Shown here in pieces: positions 32,102-44,918 of a stretch of DNA of 64,000 nucleotides. This DNA comes from Ulota crispa. Lineage: Eukaryota; Streptophyta; Bryopsida; Orthotrichales; Orthotrichaceae. Location: NCBI GenBank assembly GCA_963920765.1, contig OY987248.1, positions 12,248,539 through 12,312,538 of the forward strand, given 5' to 3'. The notes beneath the pieces were generated by a model that worked only from the letters and a program-made list of their open reading frames with translations, had not been told where the DNA came from and did not search any database. Numbering within the stretch: position 1 is the stretch's first letter; each line of letters begins with the position of its first letter. The position numbers and the translations under genes were made by a program.

Positions 32102-32862
32102 CTAGAACTCAAAAAAATATTCACGTTGAAAAAATATATATAAGAAAAAAATAAAAGACAAAGGAGAAGAGGACTTTGTAAAATCCAAGGTTAAAAAAGG
32201 CATTAAAAAGTCCTTAGCAAACATTCAATACACATTTATAAAACAAGATTATAATTTCTTAAAATTTTACCCAAATATCCATTAGAATCATAGTCCTTTG
32301 TATTCTCTTAAATAACTAAACCATCTTTAAAAAGTCCTTGAAAAACTTGCTGACAATAGAGTTGTCACACTTATGTTTTTCAAAAGTCCTCCACACCTCC
32401 ATAAAATGCCAAAAAAGAAACTGAACAACATTATTGTAGTTACAATGAAGTTTAAGTCTCTATAATGGACTTTTTTTTCTTTTTTGAAAATTTCCGATGT
32501 ACCTTTTAGGCATTTGAAAACTAGATGTGTGCAGTTTTTTATAGTGTGACACGATTTTGAGCCACTCAACCATGCATTCACCCCTGAGTGTTGGAAATAT
32601 TCCTTGCATGCTTGGCCAATTAATAGGATTCATTTGAATGGGGCAAGTCTGCGCAATCATGAGATACGCTATTAGCATATGTCTCAGCAAGCCAGTCTGC
32701 TGCAGCCATCGTCTTTGACCTCAAGACCATACTCTAGTGACATAAGGATCCCTGCAGCATTGTCATTTATAAAAGCCAGTACTCTTCTCTCCTAGAAATC
32801 AATCAATCTAGTTTTAAGCAAAGTCTATCGTTCCAGCAATTGTGTGCAACCTTTTCCAAGGG

Positions 32863-35139
32863 AGAAGATCCGAGCATTCAGAGAGTGCATGTACAACAAA
32901 ACAACATTTGAGTTTTGATACCACTTGAAGTTAGATGTGCACCATCACATCCACTACAATTCTCAGGGAAGGAGGGTAGTTACAGTGGAGGGGATCGATG
33001 TATGCTTGTCAGCATGGGGGTTCATATCCGGTGTTGCAGAGTCTACATTTCACCGATTCCAAGTGTTTGCTAAGAATGGCAAATTAGCTCAGCCTCATGG
33101 CAATATGGGAACGCAGAAGACTAGAAAACATACTTTACAGACGACTGCAACACTAAAATGTATGCTTGACAAGTCTGCAGATCATATGCCACATAAACTT
33201 GTACACTACTTACTGGTTACAAAGTGGTATCACGAGTTCTGCCGACAACATTTAGATGGAATGAGACTATCTCCAATATTAACACAGAGAACGCTGTGTT
33301 TGGTTTGAAAGAAGTGTCTGCTTCTAAAGTCAATAAAATTAAGAAGAGACACTTCTCTAAGTTTAGTGCAAAAAAACTAGGGGACCATTTTGCTCAGTGC
33401 TCAAAATGTGATAATCTGAAATCACTTAAGAGGGCCGCTAGTGCACCTATGAAGGAGAAGTGGGTAATGGCATTGGAAGAGCATCTAGTTACTGCACGAT
33501 CACATTGTGACCAATATTATTCAAATGGACACATGTCAATGGCTTATCCTCACGAGGTATTGACAATCATTCATGACAAAATGGATCATGCCAAAATAGC
33601 TTCTCAAGTATTCTCCCACAAGAGCAAGCAGTTTGATGGACTTTTCAAGTTGCCAGTGTCAGTGATAGGTATGATTGCTCATGGACATGGCAATGTGCAT
33701 TATGCTCATTACGGTCTTGACATCTTCTCTCACGACTCTAATTGTACTGTAGGGTCACTCGCAAAACTTTTGCAAGACCTTGAATTGCCTCCAACTATTT
33801 CTTCTAGGGAGTTGTTTGTTGGATCTAGTTCTTCTCCCTTATTCCAAGCTATATTAGAAGGAAAAGATATGTGCAAGACTTTGTTGCATCCAGCTCCAGC
33901 CACTTTGGTTCTTCCCATATCTTTGCCTCCAATCTTGAATGTCCAGATGGACAATGCTACTGGGAACAACAAAAATAGATTTGTATTTGCTTTTTGGTCC
34001 TTTCTTGTTGCAAAAAAAAATTCAAGAGATATATGTCAGTTTTATGTTGGTTGGTCATACACATGACAACATTGATGCTTTGTTCAGGAGATGGAGCATG
34101 AATTTTAAAAAAGACAATTTCCCAACCATCCCATCTTTTATGAAGTCATTCATGGATGTGGATTCTATGCCAATCATTCCACACGTCATTGAAGAAGTGC
34201 CGGATTTCAAATCTTTCATCAAATGGCATCTATTAGATGGCAATGATGCACTCCTTGGCCATATGAAGGCACAACAATTCAAGTTTTTCTTGGATTTTTC
34301 AGGGTGCCCAGTTATGAAATATAAGAAGTATTGCACTGATGAGGATTGGCTTCCAAAAGATAATCAAGGAATAAAGTTATGGCAAGAGGATTCAGAGGGG
34401 CAAAGCCTATGGCGGCGCGGTTTGCCAATGCTTGTTGCCCATCTTTCCATGCATAGCGTGGAAGACATTTCTAGACCGTTGTCAAGGTTTATCAATTACT
34501 AGGAAACATTATGCAACAAGGACACAAGCAGAGAGTATCGGAGACGCCACAAACATTTGATTTTTTACTGGCAGGCAATAAATGCATGCTTGCAAGAGCC
34601 AATTGTACTGTGTACTTTGTTGAAAGAGAGCTTCTAGCCATCTACTCGACTGGTGGAGTCCAATGAAAATCAAGTCCTCGAAGAAGGTGATATTTGTGAA
34701 GATGTTGCCAAAGATGAAACTTATGTGGGCTCACTACGCAATTGTCCACATCAATCATTTTGTGTGGAATGTGATGTTTATGAAGGCTATATCCTTGCAA
34801 TTTGACCAGCTGATGGTGATACACATCCTGTGTGGATTGCTAGAGCTCTATCCAATCCATTTACTAACCCAAAGCACTCTAATTCTGTATTGATTTAATA
34901 CTTTTGTCCTATCGTACGGGAAGTCAATATTCAAGAATATTATAATGGATGGAATTCTGTGAAAAGATTGCGTTGGAGAGTGGATGAGACCCAAGATCCA
35001 ATTTGGGAAGAAATGAGTACTCTCATGACATCATGGAAGTCCCAAGTGAAGAAAGACACTGTTGAGTGTGTCTTGAAAATTCCTTCAACCCGAATTGATG
35101 TTATAAGTGAAAGCTTGGCTTCTTATACTTCCAATTGAG
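32863..35139 (+). pseudogene. Frameshifted DUF7869-type transposon protein
   Basis: The recognisable order is: KIRAFRECMYNK (from 32,863); VVTVEGIDVCLSAWGFISGV with STFHRFQ and PHGN (about 32,975-33,110); FSKCSKCDNL-like segment QCSKCDNLKSLKRAA (about 33,395); a core with LPPILNVQMDNATGNNKNR (about 33,930); FMLVGHTHDNIDALFRRW (about 34,040-34,090); and a C-terminal part PVWIARALSNPF and EYYNGWNSVKRLRWRVDE (34,820-34,990). The VQMDN...NKNR and VGHTHDNIDALF motifs mark a family I know as DUF7869, which contains transposon-related proteins of algae, early plants and protists. Stops lie at about 32,914, 34,500, 34,801 and 34,893. Frames shift near 33,260 and at a run of nine A at about 34,012-34,020. 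Terminal repeats were not found. Confidence 0.7.
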
Positions 35140-36172
35140 TAGCCAAGAATAGGGAGTTTGTCTTTTGTGTGAGTAGTTTGCTTAAGTATTTATTGTTTAA
35201 TGTGGTTTTAGTAAAAAGATTTTAGTAGATGCTCAAAGGATTTTTGTATTGCATCATGCTATATATTACATAGATTGGTGTGCCATGATTTGATTTTTTA
35301 GATACATATAGATAAAATGTATATTTGCTTTTTGAAGCAAATAATATAAGTTATTATCAATATATATTATTTTTCTTTATATTCTAATTGGTTTTTGCCA
35401 TTTATGTACTTTATGTGGGATTTTGAGGACCATATAAGTTTTACTTTAAAAAAAATTACAATTTAAAAAGTGAGTGCAAGTGTTTACCACTTTATATTTT
35501 GTTAGCTCTGGGAGCACTTGTCACAATTTCTGGAATTGTAGCTAGTTGGTTAGTACAATTTTCCTATCTAAAAAATTCACTACCAGTACTAAGTTATGTA
35601 TAACTCATAAATGCTCATAAAGGTTCCCAATAATCAAACGCCGACCATCTAAGAGATATATAGAGCTTCTTGCAACTAGCCACTAAGCTCATAACTTGGC
35701 ATCTACTAGAAGACCAAAAATCCAATATGTGGATAATATTTATCATTAAATTGATTAGTTGTCAATTTAGGTGTTCATTTTAACATACACTCTCATTTTA
35801 ATGGAAATTTCAAGTGATTTTGTACTAAAATTATATTAATATGGTCCTAGAAGTTCAAGTTATTCTTGTGATTTAAGGGTCAAATTTTAGATGGGGTTAA
35901 TTTGAGACGTTGGAAACTCCCATATTAGTGAATATGGTGTTACCATGGCTAATCTCCTCCAACACATGTACAATGATACATACCTACAATTAACAAAAAG
36001 TTGTGAAATTGTCAATGGACTCAAAAAATGGAGTCCAGGTTGCACTAACTCCAATCCAACATAATAAAAATTCCTAAACTTTGATAAATTTGGAAATTAC
36101 TGTGCAACAAATAGAAATTGTCTACGGGAGCCAATTTTTGGATCAAACTATTATACACACGCATATCTATAG
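35140..36172. other. AT-rich DNA without recognised features
   Basis: I see no coding frame, RNA gene or clear repeat between the DUF7869 remnant and the MITE at 36,173. Confidence 0.5.
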
Positions 36173-36582
36173 GAAATTGATATATGCACACCGGGGGTTG
36201 ATATTTGCACACCCCCTTGGGAGGTAAATTATAGATTTCTACCATCAAAATACTGAATTTGAAAATTTTAAATTTGGATTTGGACTCATAGACCGTGATT
36301 TAGTCTAGAACCATAAAAAAGGTTGTAATTAAACAACACCTAGTGAAAAAGCTTAACTAGGAGAAAAAGTGTTCCTTTTACTTTTGTATGTAAAAAAATA
36401 TAAGCTTTTTCATTGGGTGTTGTTCAATTGCAACTTTTTTCATGGTTCTAGACTAAATCACGGTCTATGAGTCCAAATCTAAATTTAAAATTTTCAAATT
36501 CAGATTTTGGATGGTAAAAGTCAATAACTTACCTCTCAAAGGGTGTGCAAATATCAACCCTCAGTGTGCACATATCATACCC
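36173..36582. mobile_element. Mutator-like fold-back MITE, copy 2
   Basis: About 190-bp inverted arms. Outer ends read GAAATTGATATATGCACAC and, on the other strand, GGGTATGATATGTGCACAC. The flanking 9-mers TATCTATAG (36,164-36,172) and TATCTATAT (36,583-36,591) match at 8 of 9 positions, indicating a Mutator-type target duplication. It is homologous along its length to the copy at 9,358-9,768 (410 versus 411 bp). No coding capacity. Confidence 0.85.
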
Positions 36583-36609
36583 TATCTATATTATAAAACA
36601 TGGTGTGTC

Positions 36610-37990
36610 TCATATATCTAGAAGTGCACTAGAGTTAAAGAGCTCCTAGAAACAAGGTGTTGATATAAAGTTAAAGGTGGAAAAAGGAGTTAGATAGCTC
36701 CTCAAGGCAAAGGTGTTGATAAAAAGTTAAAGGTAAAAAAAAAGGTCCTAGTCAATCCTAACTCTAGTGCACTCCTAGTACACTTACCATTTATGTAAAG
36801 TTGTTTAACTTATACTTATCATTCAAGGACAATTCTTTAACTTCAATGCACAAATACATTGTTTGGATATATCCATCTCCATGCAATTCAATGCACTTAA
36901 CTTTCAACTCTTAACCCATGAGCACCCCAACGCCTCATATATTGCCTCCCATGATTTCAAAGCCTTGTTTTGAGGCACTGGATCTAGCTTTTTGATCTTG
37001 CTATAAACTACAATTATAAAGGCATTCAAGTTGTCCATGCCAATGGAGTAATGGCAAAGAAAGTCAAATGTTGTAAAAGTACTGCAAGAGATTTGATTGG
37101 ATGAAACATCATACAGGGCAACGGAGGCATGGTGGCAAGTAGGCTACAACCAGTCAATTGCCCTTGCAGGCTTCTTTGTATAAGCTTTGTGGTAGCTAGA
37201 AAGTTGTTGGCAAGGATTCAAGCATATTCTAGACCTTCATTATGGCAATTGTCACCAATTGTGTTGGTCATTGTTTTTCGTGCAATAGCAATTTGAAGCC
37301 CCAAAACTTGACATAAAAAGAATTGCAATCTTCAATAATTTACAAATGTGTGCATTTGCAATAATCTTGGTGCTCACAAAATTTAAAATGAATCAAGGCT
37401 TAGAGAGTTTTGTAAAAATCATCAAATAGCAACTATCTACCAAAATTTGAGATTTTGCCATCACATGTTGTTTGATCAAATATTATAATCTTCCATCTTC
37501 TACGGTTAATTGTTCTTAAAACTTGCAAACCTTCTTTGAAGTAAATGTTCCACTATTTTCAATGGTCACTTTTGTGGATCATCCAATTGAATGAGATACA
37601 ATGCATCAAAGTTGTTGATCTCTAAAAACCCTGATTTTGGTGAAATTAGCCTAGGCGCTTAGGGATTAAAGACAAAGTGTTGATAATAAGCTAAATTTAG
37701 AAAATAGTGTTAGATAGCTCATAAAATGAAAGGTGTTGGTATGAAGTTAAAAGGTCCAAAAAAATTTCCAGTCCAACTTTACTTTAATGCGCTTCTAGTA
37801 CACTTATCATTCATGTAAAGTTGTTTAACTTCAAACACACAAATATTTGTTTGGACATATCTATCTCCATGCATTTTAATGCACTTATCTTCCACAAAGA
37901 GTTGTCTTACACTTTAATGCACATATCATCCATGTGGAGTTGTTTAACTCCAATGCATAAGTTCATCATTTGAAAATATCTATCTACAAA
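36610..37990. repeat. Degenerate direct repeat pair about 1.05 kb apart
   Basis: About 36,650-36,910 and 37,670-37,900 share, in the same order, AAGGTGTTGAT, GTTAGATAGCTC, GTACACTTA, ATGTAAAGTTGTTTAACTT, TTGTTTGGA and ATCTCCATGCA. The similarity is patchy. The pair could be decayed LTRs of an old element or a segmental duplication. Intervening DNA (36,911-37,669) has no recognisable gene. Confidence 0.5.
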
Positions 37991-38144
37991 CAATTTCTAC
38001 TTTCTTCAATCAATAGTTTACATTTTATCATGAAATTTTTCATCCATCAATACATTCACTCATCAATGGTCATGACAAAGATTATAACACAATTACCATC
38101 AATTCTTTTGTATATCAATACATTCATCCATTAAAAGTCATGAC

Positions 38145-38439
38145 CGGGGCTTTTTTTTTTGGCTTTTTGATACCAAATTGCATCCAAAAAAAAATCTAGC
38201 TAAAACACATTAAAAAAAAATGTCAAAAAATTTGGATGATTTCGCCATAAGGTTTCAATTTTTTTAATGAATTGGATGAAATTGTCAAATTGTCAATGAA
38301 AACCAAATTATAGACATATAATATGTACTAATGTGATATTTTCTATCCAATATGTGGATGAATGTTGAAATTTGCAATACCACTATAACATTTTAAACAG
38401 CCACCTTCACACTTCTTAAAAAATGAAAAAAAAAGCCCT
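38145..38439. mobile_element. Short MITE with a perfect 9-bp target duplication
   Basis: The element is bounded by AGTCATGAC at 38,136-38,144 and again at 38,440-38,448. Ends read CGGGGCTTTTTTTTTTGGC and, from the other strand, AGGGCTTTTTTTTTCATTT. A 9-bp duplication suggests Mutator-type transposition. The 295-bp interior is AT-rich and non-coding. Confidence 0.75.
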
Positions 38440-38448
38440 AGTCATGAC

Positions 38449-39266
38449 AAAGAGTTTGCTATTGGGGCTTTTAACCAGTAGTGTTCTAAAACCTTTATTT
38501 TGGATGATGAACATTTCCACTCCCTACTTTAACCCTTGGTCACCAAGATTGCTCCTCCATAGTAGCTTTACAATGCTTTGTAGTAGTAGAATAATGTGAC
38601 AAGTGCCCACCCATTATAGTATTGTTTCTAAAAATTGCAAAATCAACAATGCATGTTGACTTCATGGAAATTGCAAGAAAGTGAGTGAGATTGTTTTCTA
38701 TTTTCCAAGATGCACCATGTATCACCTCTAAAAAACAAAAACAAAAGATGGCTTTTTTTCCTGTCCTCCTACCAGGGGACAAAAAATGTCCCCTTTGACG
38801 TTTAAGAGTTAATCCATTGGAATTTTAGGGTATAATTTTGTACCATTATCAATACCAAATTTGTCATCAACATGACATTGATGTAAAATTCCAAAACACT
38901 AACATAAAGATTTGATGCTAAACTTCCTAGGGCAAGAACACACCACCAAAAATAAACTCAGAAATGCATAAGGTACCACATCACAGAAGGCAAGACAAAG
39001 GCGCAACACACTTAAAGGAAAACCAGAAATCTTGCCAACAATCAAAGCCGATATCAATTCCAATTTCTCAACGTGCATCACATTCCATAACAAAAGCAAG
39101 CTTGTAATCCAGAACTTGCAACTTTCACAACCTAGGGGTAGAAAACTAGTCCCTTGTCACAACATTCCCTACAAAATGTGTCCCTAAGTACATCTTGGAA
39201 CTATGGATGCGCTTATAAAGATTACTAGAGCATGCCTCCTCCTTTCAACCTTCATCGCAATGTTCA
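38449..39266. other. AT-rich DNA without recognised features
   Basis: Short minus-strand frames at 38,540-38,782 and 38,899-39,099 have no recognisable family. The latter could be 3' flanking sequence of the small ORF at 39,267-39,509. Confidence 0.4.
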
Positions 39267-39509
39267 TCACTTGCAAGAGCTCAACTTGGCACCGCCACTA
39301 GAGTTGGCAAATCCACCACTGCTGGATTTGGTAGAGCCGCCACTTTGATTGCCTTGCTGCACATTGTACTGCTTCATAGCAGCGCCAATTGCTTTTGCTT
39401 CTTGCACATTGTCATCGTTCCACATCTTTCCTTCGTAAGAGTGCACAAAATTCTGGAAGCCCCCGGATGCCTCGTATATGGAGTTGTTTGATTGCTTCTT
39501 GGAAGCCAT
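39267..39509 (-). CDS. Small 80-residue hypothetical protein
   Basis: I place the start at the ATG at 39,509-39,507 (context ATCATGGCTTCC, close to plant initiation consensus) rather than 47 codons upstream, where the translation is hydrophobic and gene-unlike. The protein starts MASKKQSNNSIYEASGGF, has a central mixed region (GKMWNDDNVQEAKAIGAAMK) that looks helical, and ends in a Ser/Gly-rich tail (GGSTKSSSGGFANSSGG). No transmembrane segment is seen. I do not recognise the family. Composition and start context look gene-like, and it lies outside recognised transposons. It could be a short host gene, an exon, or a chance frame. Confidence 0.4.
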   Translation of the reverse strand: MASKKQSNNSIYEASGGFQNFVHSYEGKMWNDDNVQEAKAIGAAMKQYNVQQGNQSGGSTKSSSGGFANSSGGAKLSSCK

Positions 39510-39858
39510 GATCAATTGTGCACCAACAATAAACATAAATGCCAAGTCAGCCTGAGTTGTATATACTTTGCAAAGGTCAAATATATATGACAACTCCACA
39601 ACACATGCAATTGGAAAACAAACTGAATTAATCAACTTCTTTTGAAACAAGGATATGCAGAAGTGAACCTAGAGATTAAACATCATTAGCAATATCCAAG
39701 AGTCAAAATAGGAAACACAAGCCCTCTCACAGTTAAATATCAGACAAGAAGGAAATAATGCCATTGCGATGCAAGTAAAGGAGATATCTTGGTATAGTAG
39801 CAGGCACAGATCGGTAGTGGAATTATATAGCTAGGCCCAGAGAGAAAGCTTGATGGAG

Positions 39859-40129
39859 CGTTGTGATAGAGCTACAAATTCTAAGGAAAGTGTTGGGAAT
39901 AGAAAACACAACGAGGACACAAAAGAGACATAACAAAGTATGCAAAGAGAAGAAGTGACAAGTGTTATTATCCAAGTAGGGTTTGCCTACTATATACAAA
40001 GGAAGACCAAAGATAGAAAGTAAAAGTCCTTCTCTACTATTGGTCCATGGAAACCCTTTACTAAAATAAACTCCAATGAACTCTAGTTAACTATGTGGAG
40101 AGCATATTAATAGAATACTTATCTCAACA
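39859..40129 (-). repeat. 3' LTR of the outer non-autonomous LTR element
   Basis: 271 bp; compared with the right copy the first base is C instead of T. TGGAG duplication at 39,854-39,858. Confidence 0.92.
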
Positions 40130-40246
40130 CTCCTCTTCGATTGACACATAGTTGTATGAATACCTAAACAATAATGTTCTATATGATAATTCTTGTAATC
40201 TCGTAAGATATACGGTTGTTGCTTCATTAAAACCTTATTCGCAAAA

Positions 40247-40441
40247 TGTTGAACTCAGAGATACAATAGCAACTACATTAAGTTTTCATTCTAGTCTTCT
40301 CCTCGTACATTCATCCAAGTATTCTCATCCATATCAAATTAGGTCTTAAGCCAGTATATAACCAGCCGCACTCTGCGCTAATCATCTCTCTAGAGTTACA
40401 AACTCTTTAGTCTTATGATGTGAGGATCCCATCATACAACA
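40247..40441 (+). repeat. 5' LTR of the nested copia element
   Basis: 195 bp, starting TGTTGAACTCAGAG and ending ATCATACAACA. A TATATAAC sequence at about 40,355-40,362 is a possible promoter TATA element for the retrotransposon. Confidence 0.92.
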
Positions 40442-40453
40442 TGGTATCAGAGC
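40442..40453 (+). promoter_or_regulatory. Initiator tRNA-Met primer-binding site of the copia element
   Basis: TGGTATCAGAGC follows the 5' LTR directly and matches the complement of plant initiator tRNA-Met 3' ends, the common primer of Ty1/copia elements. Confidence 0.92.
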
Positions 40454-40569
40454 TTCTACGCTTACAAGGCAGTTAACAATCTCTCTCTCTCTTCCGCTCA
40501 GCCGGCGCAGCCCTGTCACAAAACTTGCACACACACACTGACAATTCACAGTACTCATATACGGCACTC

Positions 40570-43500
40570 ATGGACCCTTCGATTCGTGATGTACCAAAAA
40601 CCATGAAATTGGCAGGTTCCTCAAACTATACGCTTTGGGGCTAAAAGATGGAGATACTCCTAGAGCATGAGAACCTCTTGCAGTACGTTGAGGTCCCAAC
40701 TCCCCCACGTACCACCAGCTCCACCTCAGGCACCTCAGGTGTCACTTTTCTCGACCCAGCAACACCAGCGCAGCGCAGCAATAACGTAGCAGTCGACAAT
40801 GCTCCCTGCATCTTTGATCCACGCACTCGCACAGTCCGCCTCCTAGTGTAATTGGTACGTAATTCCCTACTCTTGAGCATTGTCCATATCAAAGATCCTT
40901 TCTTGATCTGGCAACATTTTGAAACCATCTGCAATGTTAAGAGTAAAGCTAGATGTCTTGCATTGAAAGAGAAGTTCCATCCTCTTTGCATGCCAGAGGG
41001 ACATAAGATAGAGGATCATCTTCAAGATATCCACCATCTTATCTCCCAGCTAGCAAGACTCGAGATCTAGATATCCAATGAGGATATTGTCAACCAAACG
41101 ATCAGTAGTCTCTCCAAGAGTTGGTCCATGTTCAAACAAGTTCAAAAAGGGAAAGATACCACACCCACCTTCAACAAACTAGAAGGTCTACTCCTCCAAG
41201 AGGAGTCTAGCCGTGCAGATGAGAGCCTTCGCGATGAGGAAACCGTGAACTATGCTCGCGACGTTTTTGACTCCGCTAGTGGCGGCCGTGCTGCAAGAGA
41301 TGTCAACTACGTCCACGGTGGTTACGTCCCATGTTCTTGCAGCCAAGGACACGGCCTAGCTTGCTTCAGCCGACCAGCCACTGCTCGCCCCGATGTCCAC
41401 CACCCACCCCGCAACAACAGTTTCTCCCCCAGCAACATCCAATGCCACAAGTGCGGGAAGCGGGGACATTATGCACGCAACTGTGAGCAAGCCACTCTTG
41501 AAGAACAACTTGCGCATATCCAAGCTCAATTGACCAAACTCAAGGTGGAAAGAGCTCAAAATGTCCACATCGCCGAAACCAACAAAGACATAGACTACAC
41601 AGCAGCACCAGAGGACGAGGTACAACCCAATGCTCTCATTGACTACTTTGCCGCTTTTGAAGACAATACTACTGAAACCATCCACGCCTGCATCGCCACC
41701 CCCAACGTTGAAGCAGCATGGTTCCCAGACTCCGGCGCCTCAATGCACATCATTGGCAACCGCAATCTCCTTAGCAACATCACACCATTAGCCACAATGA
41801 ACATTAGAACCGTAAGAGGACAGCTCATGAAAGTAGTCGGCAAAGGCCCTGTAACAACTCTCGACCTTCATGGAACAATAAAATGCGTCTTTGACGTTTG
41901 TTATGTCCCTGGAATAAAAACTAACCTATTTTTAGTTGGCAGATTCATAGATCTAGGTCACAAAGTTCTATTCAATTCCACTCTCTGCTACATATATGAC
42001 AATAATAACTCAAGTAAAATATTTCTGCAAGGACAGCAAGATCCTCTCAACAAACTCTACAAACTCCAAAGCCTAGCAACCACCACCAACGTCTACACCG
42101 TGGATGCTACAACCACACATCCAAGGCTAACACACCAAGAAGTGCTGCTCTAGCATTGCCAAATTGGATACATAAACTACCAATCATTATGCCACATGAC
42201 CACCCAAGCGCTTGTTGCAGGTACTCCACCGCTCCCATTTTTGAAGCACGTTTGTTGTTCCTGTATGCTAGGCAAGATGCCTAGAGACCAAAAACCCAAA
42301 TTGCAAACCACTCAAACACTAGAGCCTCTTCAATTAATCCACAGCGAAATATGTGGTCCCATGCTTGACACATCTTGGATTGGCAGCCGGTACATATTAA
42401 CCTTCATAGATGATTTCACTAGAAAAACTTGGCTCTATTTTCTATCAGAGAAGTCCCAAACCCTCCAATGCTTCAAACAATTCCGCATGTTAGTTGAAGG
42501 CTCCCACAAGATTAAAGCCATCAGAAGTAACAGGGGGGCAAGTACCTATCCCTAGAGTTCATCGACTATTGCTCTCAAAATAGTATCCACATGCAATTGA
42601 CGGCCGGATTTTCCTCACATCAAAACAGTATTGCAGAACGCAAAAACTGAACACTCTTAGAGGGAATTTGTGCAGTAGTTTCTGACACAAAAATACCCAA
42701 ACACCTGTGGCAGGAGGTTGTCACTACAATTAACTACATCCAAAATAGGTAACCCACACGAGCCCTAAAGCTCCTTGCTCCAGAGGAAGCCTTCAGTGGC
42801 ATCAAACCGAACCTTAGTCACCTGCGTGTCATTGGTTGTGTGGCTTACTGCCACATACCAGATAACAAGAGACAAAAGCTGGATGCCAAATCCATCCCCA
42901 CTCTACTCATTGGATATGATGAGAACAGCAAAGCATATTGCTGTTATAACCCCAAGATACAAAGCATTATCATCAGCAAAGATGTATGTTTTAACAAAAA
43001 CAAACTAAATCCACAACAAATCGAATCAACAAAGCCACTCTTAGATGAGACCATCCGAATCCTGCCACTCCACACCACGACCACAGCTCAACCTAGAAAC
43101 CAATTATCACTCTCAACTCATGAGAACCCTGCTAACAACCCACCTTCCCCAGACATCGCATTTTCACCTCCCCAGCCAGATCCAGAGCCAACGACCCAAA
43201 CAACTATTCTACCTCCACCATTGCCACTTCAACGCTCTGATCGTTTCCGCAAACAAAACATCCACTTAGATGGGTATGAAGTATTTGTATCTACAGACAA
43301 TTTTGATTCCTCCACCCTTTTGATAATCCCAAAAAAGCTAGAATCCACAACCCTAGATCACGAGACCATCACCTTCCACCAGGCCCAAACCGACCCTAGA
43401 TGGCTCACCACCATAAACAAAGACATTGACTCCATACACAAGAACAACACTTGGACCATAAAACCCCTCCCTTCAGGAAAGAGAGCCATCACCTACAAGT

Positions 43501-44918
43501 GGATATTCAAGCTCAAACCAAGCATCAATGACCACCCAGACAGGAAGAAAGCACGACGCGTGGCACGTGGGTTCCAACAAAAACAAGGCATTGACTACAC
43601 CAAAACCTTTGCCCCTGTTATCAAGTGGACTACCATCAAGACAACAATTGCCCTTGCCGCTGCTCACACTTGGGCCATACACCACATGTACGTGAAGACA
43701 GCGTTTCTCAATGAAGTATTGAAGGAAGATGTCTGTATGACACAACCACAGGGATTTTTGGAGAAAGGACAGAACCTCATGTGTCGACTCAACAAATCAC
43801 TCTACGGGCTCAAGCAGAGTTCCAGAGCCTGGTCCAAACGCATTCACTCAGCTCTACATGATCTCGGTCTCAAGTGCAATGATGCCAATGGCAACCTTTA
43901 CTACATGCACCAAAATGGGCACACGCTTATTCTGATGCTCTACGTGGATGATCTCTTTATTACAAGGAGTTCAACTGAACTTATCCATTGGCTAAAGACC
44001 TTTCTACACTCTCAGTTTGAGATGACAGACCTAGGCTTAGTCAAGCGCTACTTAGGGATATCATTTGAAACCCTCCCAACCGGCACCTTCCTACATCAAA
44101 GAGAATATACACAGTCTATCATCCAACAAGCCGGCATGGAAAACTATAGAGCCGCCTCAATTCCACTCCTTGAAGGCCACCTCTTAGAAACCAACATGAA
44201 CATTCCTAATGTTGACACCTCAGAGTACTGCAAAATAGTAGGAAAATTAATCTTCCTAACAGTCACACGCCCAGATATAACTTAAACAGTCAGCAAAGTT
44301 TCCAGCTACATGACCAACCCTCAAATGACACATCTCAAAGCTATAAAACACATCTGCTAATACCTTCAAGGGACTCTAGACCTTGGGATCTTCTACAAAC
44401 CAAGACCAACCCAAATAGTTGGATACACAGATGTTGACTGGGGTGCTTGCACCAAAACCCGAAGATCAACATGCGCATACATATTCACATTGGCAGGAGG
44501 TCCCATAAGTTGGCAGTCTAAGAAGCAACTCACCATTTTGCGATCCTCAACCAAATCACAGTATTGATCCTTAAGCAATGGAGCACAGGAGGCAGTCTGG
44601 CTCCGATGGCTACTCCTCAAACTCCAGGTATTGTCCTCCACCAACCCTAAAATCACACATCCTACTACAATCTATTGTGATAATCAAGCAGCAATCAAAA
44701 TGTGTCATAATCTTGTATTCCACGCACGCTCAAAACACATTGAAATACACTATCACTTTATCAAAGATAGAATAGTAGAAGGGGAAGTCCAATTAAAGTA
44801 TATTAATACAAACTGCCAATCAGCAGATGCTCTTATAAAACAAATTGGAAGATTAAGATTCAAAACTCACATAATCACGCTAGGACTCCAAAGCCTAACC
44901 AAATTATGCAGACAATGA
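40570..44918 (+). pseudogene. Ty1/copia Gag-Pol polyprotein, broken
   Basis: Domains in copia order: Gag from ATG at 40,570 (MDPSIRDVPKTMKLAGSSNY), with a CCHC knuckle CHKCGKRGHYARNC near 41,440; protease DSGASMHIIGN near 41,730; integrase with CMLGKMPRDQK and FIDDFTRKTWLY near 42,260-42,440, and TAGFSSHQNSIAERKN near 42,600; reverse transcriptase from about 43,380 with QKQGIDYTKTFAPV, KTAFLNEVLKEDV, LYGLKQSSRAW and YVDDLFIT (near 43,945); and RNase H with GYTDVDWGA and YCDNQAAIKMCHN. In-frame stops occur near 40,643, 40,850, 41,069, 42,152, 42,647, 42,750, 44,285, 44,358 and 44,566. A one-base gain in a run of six G (42,532-42,537) shifts the frame in integrase, where RSNRG also replaces the expected acidic RxDxG motif. 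Confidence 0.93.
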
